Positions 52,730 to 60,969 of a stretch of 64,000 nt of DNA are shown here, one piece after another. Where the stretch lies: NCBI GenBank assembly GCA_934359755.1, contig CAKRLV010000013.1:1-64000 (forward strand), written 5' to 3'. The position numbers were made by a program, and so were the translations under genes. Each line of letters opens with the position of its first letter. Position 1 is the stretch's first letter. The notes under the pieces were generated by a model. That model was not told the DNA's origin and did no database searches. It worked only from the letters and a program-made list of their open reading frames with translations. Source of the stretch: an uncultured Agathobacter sp. GTDB lineage: Bacteria; Bacillota; Clostridia; Lachnospirales; Lachnospiraceae.

Positions 52730-52828
52730 CTATATCATAAGTGAAAATCCACTGAAGAAGGTCACCACTGCAATTCCAACCACAGCCATAGCCAGTCCTC
52801 CACCAAATTCTTCAATTATATCTCTCAT
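52730..52828 (-). CDS. Minimal pilin-like protein, 32 residues
   Basis: MRDIIEEFGGGLAMAVVGIA followed by VVTFFSGFSLMI. It consists of the N-terminal motif and one membrane helix. GGAGAGAAC precedes the ATG. It has no leader or extracellular part. Its position between the TadE-like gene and the other pilin supports it being real. Confidence 0.6.
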   Translation of the reverse strand: MRDIIEEFGGGLAMAVVGIAVVTFFSGFSLMI

Positions 52829-52836
52829 GTTCTCTC

Positions 52837-53211
52837 CTATCTGGCATAGCCTTCAAGACTATGCTCACTATCAACCCCAAAATATACAAGCAATGATTTA
52901 AACTTAAGTTCCACTCTTGCCATCACTACATCAGCCTCCTGTGGCACCTGACTCTTGTCGGTACATCTTATCTCCGAATTATCAGCTCCGTACATAGTAA
53001 CAGTGAGCTGATATCCCTTTGCCTGTGCAGCATCAAAACAATCCTTAATAACTTCATAATAGAAATCACTGTCCTCTATCTCATTTACCATTGCAGCATG
53101 CATATTCTGGGCGGCCATCACCTCCATGAATGAGGATAGAATTCCTGCCGATGTCACCACCATAGTCAAAATCAAAAATACTCCCAGAAATGTCTTCATT
53201 ATCTGACTCAT
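52837..53211 (-). CDS. TadE-like pilus protein
   Basis: A 124-residue protein with an N-terminal membrane helix (KTFLGVFLILTMVVTSAGIL) and an extracellular domain of about 90 residues. The SFMEVMAAQNMHAAMVNEIE segment after the helix is typical of Tad minor pilins. It is 10 bases after the TadBC-like gene and 8 before the minimal pilin. Confidence 0.6.
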   Translation of the reverse strand: MSQIMKTFLGVFLILTMVVTSAGILSSFMEVMAAQNMHAAMVNEIEDSDFYYEVIKDCFDAAQAKGYQLTVTMYGADNSEIRCTDKSQVPQEADVVMARVELKFKSLLVYFGVDSEHSLEGYAR

Positions 53212-53221
53212 ATCTTCCTCC

Positions 53222-54607
53222 TTATACTATCTTCGTGGAGAGGAATGTAAGTAAGAATACCGCCATGTCTATAAGCAGCTTAAACGATGCTGTAAGCACT
53301 GGCGCAAGAAAAAGAAGATACATTCCGCTGTTCTTATTGCGAAGACGAACAGTATCTGCCGCATCCATCATAACAAGGTTTCTTGATATTAATTCTTCTA
53401 TCTGTTTATCTGCATTACAGCTGTTGCCAATTGACAGAGCATACAACATTCCTACTGTCGAATGAATCTCTGGCAGATCAAATTCCTTAAGAAATAAGTG
53501 ATATGGTCTGGACGATTCCGGATCAATCTCAAGTCTGTCTATCAATTCATTTAATTCTCCATAAAGAACTTTAGGAACAGTCTCTAATGATTTGCGCAAC
53601 GCCATCTGAACATTTTCACTCTGTAATAACAACGCTATATCAAGCAGCCATTTAGGGAATGAACTGCTGATATTCTGACACAGCCTCTTAGTCGCCAGTC
53701 TGCGTCCTATAATATGCTGATTCATACATACCGCTGCTATAATAAGAGCAATAGCAATTCCCCAGGTCTTCCTGAAAAAAGCACATACTATCGCAATTGC
53801 AATTGGAACAATTGAAATCAGCAAAGATACTCTCTTATCTTTCTTCTCATCATAATTCTTAAATTCTTCCATCTTTCTTGCGTAGTACTCCTCATTCTCC
53901 ATCTCATCTAACCTTATCCAGTCAACCATCAGACTTTTCTGTGCTCGCAGGATAATCAACTGATCTAACACTATAATAGCCGCACTTAATATCTGCACTA
54001 TCCAGTTCTGGCTTATATCCATATTCATCACAGGCAGATACAATATAATTCCACAGATAATAATAGAAACCATTACCGACATAACAATCTCAGTAAACAT
54101 CTTCTTTCGCTCTGCGATAGCTGCATCAATCCTGCAAATCCACCGATTCTTGTCTTCTAACAATAGATTAACAGGTTCTGCAATCTCGCCGCCATAGAAC
54201 TCAACATGGCTCATGAATCTATGAATTGTCCTGATTCTCTCACACTTATATTCATCCTCTATCTTCTTCATGGAATTGAGTAAAATCTGAGAATCATCAA
54301 ATGTAAGTATCATATGGTCCAAAGCCTCTTTTACCACATTTTTCATATTCCCATCACGAAGCGTACTTGCTACATCCTCAAAAGCTCTTACAACCTTTCC
54401 TTCTTTTACAAATGCATATAAAAGGGTATCAATGTAAGCCGATGTATCTTCATACCTGACAATCTGCTGCTTTGTCTGCTGATATCGCTTTCTATGCAGC
54501 GGCACCATACATAGAAGATACACGGCAACAACCGCTGTAATAATCCAGTTTAATTTCAGCAGCAGATGCACTACATAGACACCAATAAGTACTATCATAT
54601 ATATCAT
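53222..54607 (-). CDS. TadB/TadC-like inner-membrane platform, fused
   Basis: A 461-residue polytopic protein related to type II secretion F proteins. It has two similar halves: residues about 60-215 and 300-460, each with a cytoplasmic helical bundle followed by membrane helices (MSVMVSIIICGIILYLPVM; YLLFLAPVLTASFKLLIDM). Tad systems usually have separate TadB and TadC of about 300 residues each; here one gene probably does both jobs. It overlaps the CpaF gene by 4 bases, so the two are made together. Confidence 0.7.
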   Translation of the reverse strand: MIYMIVLIGVYVVHLLLKLNWIITAVVAVYLLCMVPLHRKRYQQTKQQIVRYEDTSAYIDTLLYAFVKEGKVVRAFEDVASTLRDGNMKNVVKEALDHMILTFDDSQILLNSMKKIEDEYKCERIRTIHRFMSHVEFYGGEIAEPVNLLLEDKNRWICRIDAAIAERKKMFTEIVMSVMVSIIICGIILYLPVMNMDISQNWIVQILSAAIIVLDQLIILRAQKSLMVDWIRLDEMENEEYYARKMEEFKNYDEKKDKRVSLLISIVPIAIAIVCAFFRKTWGIAIALIIAAVCMNQHIIGRRLATKRLCQNISSSFPKWLLDIALLLQSENVQMALRKSLETVPKVLYGELNELIDRLEIDPESSRPYHLFLKEFDLPEIHSTVGMLYALSIGNSCNADKQIEELISRNLVMMDAADTVRLRNKNSGMYLLFLAPVLTASFKLLIDMAVFLLTFLSTKIV

Positions 54608-55680
54608 GCACTTTCCTCCTCGAGTATAGCCTCTTTAAGCATATCGCTGCTAAAAGGATCTTCTATTCCAGCTCTTGCCATACGAGTCCTTATATTCTCT
54701 GGAATCTTCTTAAGTACATACTTGCCATCAGATACAGCCATAATTATCTGATTAGTATAGTTGCTTCTGTCAAAAAAACATAACTGGTCTATGCACCTGT
54801 AGAGTGTCCCGTCTTCTTTGCTCTTCTTACGAATTAATATCCCGATATCAATTGCCTGATATATATCATTCTCCATTCTGTCTGCATCAGTTCTGCTTTC
54901 AAGCATATTTAGAATTCTATCTGGAATATTTCTTACATCGTCAGTATGGATTGTCGTCATCCCGCATACTCCTGTACTCCAGCTCTGCAGAAGATACTTT
55001 ACTTCCTTAGAGCGCGCCTCAGAAAGCATAATCCACTTCGGATTTAATCTAAGACATGCCTTTATTGCATCAGCATAACCAAATACATCATCAGATACTT
55101 TCATCTCGATACAGTCCTTGTCAGGATTTGTCACAGAATATCTTATTTCCATAGTATCTTCTATCGTGATTACACGCTCATTCGCCTGAATATACTGCGA
55201 CAAGAATTTAATGCATTCTGTCTTCCCTGCGCCAGGACTACCGCAGACAACAAAATTTGCCTGTATTTTGACGCAGTTAAGTAAAAGTGCCAGAACTTTT
55301 CTTGTACAGAAATCTTCTCTAAGCGCGCGTGATGCTGTAAGCCTGATAAGAGGAGGTGTCTTACGAATACTGATACTTCTGCCTGATTTAGCAACAGATT
55401 CATGTATTATTGTCACTCGAAGTTCACTCGTCTCTGCCTCAAGCTCTGGATTTCTCTTATTGAACTGCCGGCTGACTACATTGGCGATTCTTTGTGTAAA
55501 CTGCTCAACAAATGCAGTAGTCATATTCTGTTCAACAAATTCCCGGCTGACCTTATAGCGTTCATTGTATATATTGGTAAGCCATATTTCCTTACCGTTA
55601 TAATCTATATCTGTCACATCATCACTTGATATGAATTTCCACAACGGGCCAAAGTATTCCTTTCCAAGTTCCATAATCAA
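54604..55680 (-). CDS. CpaF/TadA-type secretion ATPase
   Basis: A 358-residue hexameric secretion ATPase. The Walker A is VVCGSPGAGKTECIKFL near residue 150. The Asp box is ERVITIEDTMEIRY, Walker B is NPKWIMLSEARSKEVKYLL and the His box is GVCGMTTIHTDDVRN. The N-terminal two-helix domain (ITDIDYNGKEIWLTNIYNER) is short. It powers pilus assembly. There is no TadZ partner in the window. Confidence 0.88.
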   Translation of the reverse strand: MIMELGKEYFGPLWKFISSDDVTDIDYNGKEIWLTNIYNERYKVSREFVEQNMTTAFVEQFTQRIANVVSRQFNKRNPELEAETSELRVTIIHESVAKSGRSISIRKTPPLIRLTASRALREDFCTRKVLALLLNCVKIQANFVVCGSPGAGKTECIKFLSQYIQANERVITIEDTMEIRYSVTNPDKDCIEMKVSDDVFGYADAIKACLRLNPKWIMLSEARSKEVKYLLQSWSTGVCGMTTIHTDDVRNIPDRILNMLESRTDADRMENDIYQAIDIGILIRKKSKEDGTLYRCIDQLCFFDRSNYTNQIIMAVSDGKYVLKKIPENIRTRMARAGIEDPFSSDMLKEAILEEESA

Positions 55681-55859
55681 TGCCCTATAGATGCATTAGC
55701 ATTCGCCTGCGTAACGAAATTGTCAATAAGCCCCGTAAAAGCCCTTCCAATCGCACTATTTCCATCCGTACCAATAACTGCTGTAATTACGATTATTACC
55801 GCCAAAATTGCAACAACAGTGATGAGTATTCCGCCATACTCCTGAAAAATTTCCTTCAT
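55677..55859 (-). CDS. Flp pilin-like protein
   Basis: A 60-residue protein. The ATG at 55859 starts MKEIFQEYGGILITVVAILA; earlier codons have no ribosome site. A long membrane helix is followed by a hydrophilic tail (GRAFTGLIDNFVTQANANAS). It is the most Flp-like of the pilins and is first in the locus, so it may be the main subunit. It overlaps the ATPase gene by 4 bases. Confidence 0.7.
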   Translation of the reverse strand: MKEIFQEYGGILITVVAILAVIIVITAVIGTDGNSAIGRAFTGLIDNFVTQANANASIGH

Positions 55860-56124
55860 AAATATTTCTATCTCCTTTACATAATTGTTCAAGTTCAAGA
55901 AACATATATGCAATATTAAATTATAGTAACGGACATAAAAATTCCGCCACAAATCCTCATATGGGATATTGCAGTGATCTACTGCCATGAATTAACATTT
56001 AAAAAAGATATTTTATATAATACACTATTTTTTTAATTTGTAAATAGTTAATTGGATTTTTTACTTTTATTTTTTTGCCACATACCTTATAATGTAATTA
56101 ATTAATAGGAAGAAGGTATTAATT

Positions 56125-56958
56125 ATGCCAACACAAAACTCAAAAAAATCTATTGGAATTATTTTTCCAAGTATAAGCAGGCATTTCAAAGATTCTTTTT
56201 TTGACTCGCTTGTGAATGCCTTTTATGAGCGGCATTATTATGTATCAATGTGCATGACCAATAGTGGAATTGAGATGGAAAGGCACTACATACAAGAACT
56301 TTCCAAGACATCAGATTGTCTTGTTCTTATGTCATGCGCTGAAAGCTACGAACAAATTAAAGACGTTATTCCAGAGAATATTCCTACGATTTTTGTCTTT
56401 AACCAGCCAAAAGGATGTACACAAACCTGTATTCTTGAAAGCGATTATCAGGCAATCTACCAGGGCATTTTCTCTATTATAAATCAGGGATTTTCAAAAA
56501 TGGCATTCGTATGCTCATCATACAACTCATCTTATACACAGTCCATCTACAAGACTTACTGCGAAGTTCTGTCCACCGCAACCGGTGCAACTGATTTCGA
56601 CCGCAATGTCTTCGAGGTAAATGAAATTCGGAATTTCAATCCTAAGAAGCTGCTTGACAAACTTACCCGTCAAGGATTTGATTCTGTTTTTTGTACCACC
56701 TCACCACTTACTACAAGTATGATTGATACTATAATCATCTTCCAGCCTGAGAATTCCAGTTTGCGTATGCCAGTTATCGGCTATTCATACTTAGATACAC
56801 TGCTCTCGTGCAGGTTATTTGCAAATATTATTTCTCCATCATATGATGCAATAATCAATCTGGTTGTACAGCAGGCACTATATCAGATTAGTCATCCTGA
56901 TGCTGAAAAAAGAGCATACCTCCTAAAAGGTACGCTCCGTACAAATCAATTAACTTAA
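56125..56958 (+). CDS. LacI/GalR-type sugar sensor without DNA-binding domain
   Basis: A 277-residue periplasmic-binding-like domain as in LacI regulators: SIGIIFPSISRHFKDSFFDS begins the core, CLVLMSCAESYEQI and IPTIFVF follow, and PVIGYSYLDTLL lies in the second half. The usual helix-turn-helix of about 55 residues is missing, and there is no signal peptide, so it is cytoplasmic. AGGAAGAAGG precedes the ATG, so the start is well placed. It is divergent to the pilus locus. It may sense a ligand and act through a partner. Confidence 0.7.
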   Translation: MPTQNSKKSIGIIFPSISRHFKDSFFDSLVNAFYERHYYVSMCMTNSGIEMERHYIQELSKTSDCLVLMSCAESYEQIKDVIPENIPTIFVFNQPKGCTQTCILESDYQAIYQGIFSIINQGFSKMAFVCSSYNSSYTQSIYKTYCEVLSTATGATDFDRNVFEVNEIRNFNPKKLLDKLTRQGFDSVFCTTSPLTTSMIDTIIIFQPENSSLRMPVIGYSYLDTLLSCRLFANIISPSYDAIINLVVQQALYQISHPDAEKRAYLLKGTLRTNQLT

Positions 56959-56969
56959 CCGTAGGTATA

Positions 56970-57962
56970 TTAAATCTGGCGAACATTGTTTGCCAGATTT
57001 TTTGCTTCTTTCTCATTGGCAATGTTCTGGTCTGTAATGTCCTTTATTCCATCCGTGATATTAGACATACTCTGACTGAGATTCTCAATAGCATCTGCTG
57101 ATTCCTGCGATGCTGTTTTGATTGCTTCTACAGCCTGTGTTGATTCCTCTACCTGTTCTAACAGATTCTTAGATGCAAAAGAGAAATCCTGCATCTTATC
57201 AAACATAATCTTCGAATCACTCTGATACTTTCTTCCAACTTCAACAAGCTCTGAATAACTTCCCATCGTCTTGTCCTTCATGAATGCGACAACATTCTCT
57301 GCCTCATTGGCAAGCTCAGAAACCGCTGTAAGAACAGTATTTGAAATCACTTTAATCTGATTTGCAGTCTCGCTCGAATTAGCAGCAAGCTTTGTAATCT
57401 CGTCTGCAACTACAGCAAATCCACGACCTGCATCACCAGCTCTTGCTGCCTCTATGGATGCATTAAGAGCAAGCAGGTTTGTCTGTGATGCAATCTCCAT
57501 AATATCTGCAGTAAGGTCAAGTATCTTCTCTGCTTCCTTTGATTGATCTATCTTCTGAATAAGTGCCTGCTCTACTGCATTGGCCTTGTCTTCTACTTCT
57601 TTTCTCTGCTCTTCTGAACGAACCATTATGTCATATGCTTCATTGTTGCTGTTCTGCGCATAATCAGCACCTTCTTTAGCTTCTTCATTGATTCCCTCAA
57701 AAGCTCCCTGCATATCTTCCATGACATTTGCAATATGGACAATATTATCACTCATAGCATGAAGTGAAGTATCAAACTCATTCATAACTGATGATACATC
57801 ATCTGCATTATGTAATATGTCACCGACAAATGAATTTACATTCTTAATGGATTCAGCCAGCGCATTAGCATTCGCTGTAACCTCTGCCATCATTTTGTTA
57901 AACTGTTCCTTTTCGCTTTCGCTGATAACCTCAGCATCATTTTTTCTTCCAAAAATACCCAT
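56970..57962 (-). CDS. Soluble methyl-accepting chemotaxis-type protein
   Basis: A 330-residue protein with no membrane segment. The ATG at 57962 (MGIFGRKNDAEVIS) follows GGGGTGCAAGTA. Residues 15-130 form a helical sensor region. The MCP signalling tip is intact: DIMEIASQTNLLALNASIEA, then ARAGDAGRGFAVVADEITKLA. No PAS, HAMP or heme motif is visible. It may couple to CheA/CheW or act in a different partner system. The gene is convergent with the LacI-like gene. Confidence 0.85.
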   Translation of the reverse strand: MGIFGRKNDAEVISESEKEQFNKMMAEVTANANALAESIKNVNSFVGDILHNADDVSSVMNEFDTSLHAMSDNIVHIANVMEDMQGAFEGINEEAKEGADYAQNSNNEAYDIMVRSEEQRKEVEDKANAVEQALIQKIDQSKEAEKILDLTADIMEIASQTNLLALNASIEAARAGDAGRGFAVVADEITKLAANSSETANQIKVISNTVLTAVSELANEAENVVAFMKDKTMGSYSELVEVGRKYQSDSKIMFDKMQDFSFASKNLLEQVEESTQAVEAIKTASQESADAIENLSQSMSNITDGIKDITDQNIANEKEAKNLANNVRQI

Positions 57963-58066
57963 TACTTGCACCCCTTATACTTTATTGGCGTAACGTAACT
58001 GTTCAGTACCTTCACAGCGGCGTAACAACAATCGCTTATCTTTGTCACGTCCCTCTATAAATCTAA

Positions 58067-58092
58067 AAAATCAGGCGTTACCGCCTGATTTT
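58067..58092. terminator. Terminator after the aminotransferase gene
   Basis: AAAATCAGGCG and CGCCTGATTTT pair perfectly around TTAC. The minus strand continues with T residues; it can act both ways. Confidence 0.85.
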
Positions 58093-58107
58093 AGTGTACC
58101 AAAAGGA

Positions 58108-59394
58108 CTATTTTTTGTAAAGCATATTTTTAACACTTACTAATCTTGTTACAACAACAAATACCTTTGCAGCCTCTGTCAGCTCATCAATTGATGGATA
58201 TGTTGGTGCAATACGGATGACTGAATCCTTTGGATCTTTCTTGTATGGGAATGGAGATCCAGCTCCTGTCATTGTAACTCCAGCCTCTTTACATAATTTT
58301 ACGATTTCTGTTGCGCAGCCTTCCATAGCCTCGAAGCTGATGAAATATCCGCCCAATGGATTAACCCATGAGCCAATGCCGCGTGATGCTATTTCCTCAG
58401 AAAGCATCTTGTCAATAATCTCGAATTTAGGTCTTATAAGCGCTGCCTGCTTCATCATATGAGCATTGATGCCATCTATATTCTTGAAATATTTGACATG
58501 ACGAAGCTGGTTAATCTTGTCATGACCAATTGTCTGGATTGTAAGTCTCTTCTTGATATCAGCAACATTTGCCGGTGAAGTAGCAATTCCTGCAATACCT
58601 GAACCTGGGAAGCTTACCTTACTTGTTGAACAGAACTCAAATACCATATCTGGCTTTCCTTCTTTTGCACAAAGCTCAATGATATCTGGAAGCTGTGCCT
58701 GATTATCCTCATATAAATGATGAACAGTATACGCATTATCCCAGAAAATTCTAAAGTCATCTGCTGCTGGCTTAAGCTTAGAGAAACGCTCAACAGTCTC
58801 TGTAGAGTATACTATTCCCTGCGGATTAGAATATTTTGGAACACACCAGATTCCCTTAACTGCTGGATCGTTGTTCACATACTGTTCAACCATATCCATA
58901 TCTGGTCCATTCTCTGTCATTGGAATATTAATCATCTCAATTCCAAAATCTTCTGTAATTGCGAAATGTCTGTCATATCCAGGAACCGGGCAAAGGAATT
59001 TTACCTTATCAAGCTTACCCCATGGAGTATTGCCACATAATCCAAAAATAGTTGCTCTGGCAATCTGGTCATACATAATATTAAGACTTGAGTTACCATA
59101 TACAATTACATTCTCTGGCTTTGTTCCGACCATATCAGCAATAAGCTGCTTTGCCTCTGGAATACCATCTAAAACTCCATAATTTCTAAGATCTGTTCCG
59201 TTTTCTGCTGCTATAACATCCTTTGATGTAAGTACATCAAGCATTGGCATTGAAAGTTCAAGCTGATCCTGTCCCGGCTTTCCTCTTGACATATCAAGTG
59301 CCAGACTAAGTTCTTTGATTTTCTCGTACTCTTTCTCTAATAATGACTCTTCCTGTAAAAGTTCCTCTTTTGACATTTCCTGATATTTTTTCAT
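58108..59394 (-). CDS. Type Ic aspartate aminotransferase-like protein
   Basis: A 428-residue PLP enzyme of the PF12897-type aspartate aminotransferases. ALDMSRGKPGQDQLELSM is typical of the subgroup. The PLP lysine lies in FEFCSTSKVSFPGSGIAG (Lys near residue 254). RIFWDNAYTVHHLYED holds the Asp-Tyr pair of the cofactor site. It interconverts aspartate and oxaloacetate. Its ATG is directly after rarA's stop codon (no gap). Confidence 0.85.
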   Translation of the reverse strand: MKKYQEMSKEELLQEESLLEKEYEKIKELSLALDMSRGKPGQDQLELSMPMLDVLTSKDVIAAENGTDLRNYGVLDGIPEAKQLIADMVGTKPENVIVYGNSSLNIMYDQIARATIFGLCGNTPWGKLDKVKFLCPVPGYDRHFAITEDFGIEMINIPMTENGPDMDMVEQYVNNDPAVKGIWCVPKYSNPQGIVYSTETVERFSKLKPAADDFRIFWDNAYTVHHLYEDNQAQLPDIIELCAKEGKPDMVFEFCSTSKVSFPGSGIAGIATSPANVADIKKRLTIQTIGHDKINQLRHVKYFKNIDGINAHMMKQAALIRPKFEIIDKMLSEEIASRGIGSWVNPLGGYFISFEAMEGCATEIVKLCKEAGVTMTGAGSPFPYKKDPKDSVIRIAPTYPSIDELTEAAKVFVVVTRLVSVKNMLYKK

Positions 59395-60726
59395 TTATTT
59401 TTCCTCGCTCTCGCCTTTTATTTTCCTAAAGTATTCTTTAATTGTAGCTTCATAGCCATTGTCAGATGGCTCATAAAAGCTCTCATCTTCAAGTCCGTCT
59501 GGTAAATACTGCTGCTTCACATAATGGTTCGGATATGCATGTGCATATTTGTATCCCACACCATGCCCAAGTTTTCCTGCTGACTTATAATGTGTATCCT
59601 GCAGATGTGTCGGAATCGGTGGTGTCTTAGTCTCTTTAACACAAGTCATCGCCTTTGCAATCGCTTCGTAGGCCGCATTGCTTTTCGGTGCACTCGCCAT
59701 ATATGTGACTGCCTGTGCCAGAATAATCTGTGATTCAGGCATTCCAACTCTCTCAACTTCCTGCGCGCATGCTGCTGCGACAACCATCGCCATAGGGTCT
59801 GCATTACCAATATCCTCTGATGCCAGAATCATAATTCTCCTTGCAATGAACCTGACATCTTCTCCTGCATACAACATTCTTGCCAGATAATAAACTGCTG
59901 CATCAGGGTCAGACCCTCGCATGCTTTTAATAAAAGCAGAAATAGTATCATAATGATTATCGCCTGTCTTATCATATGATATGACACGCTTCTGGATACA
60001 CTCGCTTGCTACATTTATATCTATATGAATGATTCCATCTTCACTTCTGTCTGTGGTAAGCACTCCAAGTTCTATCGCTGTAAGTGCTGCTCTTGCATCC
60101 CCATTTGACACATCTGCCAGAAAATCAAGCGCATCCTCGTCTATCTTCGCATTGTAGGAGCCCATGCCTTTTTCCACATCAGTGACAGCTCTTCGCAGCA
60201 ATTCCTTTATATCATCATTGGAAAGCTTCTTAAGTTCAAATATGACTGACCTTGAAAGTAAAGCACCATTCACCTCAAAATACGGATTCTCCGTTGTCGC
60301 GCCTATTAAGACAATCGTTCCATCTTCTACATATGGAAGCAGGTAATCCTGCTGTCCTTTGTTGAATCTGTGAATCTCATCAATAAACAGAATTGTCTTC
60401 TTATTGAACATCCCTTGATTGTCTTTCGCTTTTGCCACTACCTCTTCCATATCTTTCTTGCCTGCTGACGTCGCATTTATCTGCATAAACTCTGCACTCG
60501 TCGTATTGGCAATCACTTTGGCAAGTGTGGTCTTACCCGTACCCGGCGGCCCATAGAAAATTATTGAACTGATTTTGTCGGCTTTGATTGCCCTGTACAA
60601 AAGCTTATCTTTGCCGATGATATGCTGCTGACCAACCACTTCTTCTAAAGTCGTCGGTCTCATTCTAGAGGCAAGCGGCGATTCTGATTCTTTCTGCTGC
60701 TGTCTCATATACTCAAATAAATCCAT
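59395..60726 (-). CDS. rarA: Replication-associated recombination protein A
   Basis: A 443-residue AAA+ ATPase (MgsA/RarA) acting at stalled replication forks. Walker A is YGPPGTGKTTLAKVIAN near residue 56, Walker B is TILFIDEIHRFNKGQQD, and sensor 1 is LIGATTENPYFEVN. The C-terminal region RGSDPDAAVYYLARMLYAGE and LGHGVGYKYAHAYPNHYV are diagnostic. The ATG is at 60726. It is followed at once by the aminotransferase gene. Confidence 0.95.
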   Translation of the reverse strand: MDLFEYMRQQQKESESPLASRMRPTTLEEVVGQQHIIGKDKLLYRAIKADKISSIIFYGPPGTGKTTLAKVIANTTSAEFMQINATSAGKKDMEEVVAKAKDNQGMFNKKTILFIDEIHRFNKGQQDYLLPYVEDGTIVLIGATTENPYFEVNGALLSRSVIFELKKLSNDDIKELLRRAVTDVEKGMGSYNAKIDEDALDFLADVSNGDARAALTAIELGVLTTDRSEDGIIHIDINVASECIQKRVISYDKTGDNHYDTISAFIKSMRGSDPDAAVYYLARMLYAGEDVRFIARRIMILASEDIGNADPMAMVVAAACAQEVERVGMPESQIILAQAVTYMASAPKSNAAYEAIAKAMTCVKETKTPPIPTHLQDTHYKSAGKLGHGVGYKYAHAYPNHYVKQQYLPDGLEDESFYEPSDNGYEATIKEYFRKIKGESEEK

Positions 60727-60837
60727 CTTATCCCCTTAACTCTTTCGTCAAGCTATGAATTTTTCTTGTATGAATTATTCATTTTCTTTCATATAGAGGT
60801 ACATTTCCCTTATAAAAAATAAATTTTTGCATGAAAA

Positions 60838-60888
60838 AGTACCAGAAAATTCATTTTCTATATTAGAATACATGAATTTCTGGCACTT
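60838..60888 (-). terminator. Terminator after clpB
   Basis: AAGTACCAGAAAATTCAT and ATGAATTTCTGGCACTT form an imperfect stem. On the minus strand TTTTTCATGC follows. The 243-base gap between clpB and rarA shows nothing else. Confidence 0.65.
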
Positions 60889-60969
60889 TACAATAGCAAA
60901 GTAAAAATTCTACTTTATGCTACAAAACATATACTTTATTATTGGTTTACTCGGCAATTCGTCTATAGT

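Noticed and set aside
58000..58060. GTAACGTAACTGTTCAGTACC stretch as a mobile-element end
   Set aside because: Only a loose resemblance to repeats in related genomes; no partner inverted repeat was found here.
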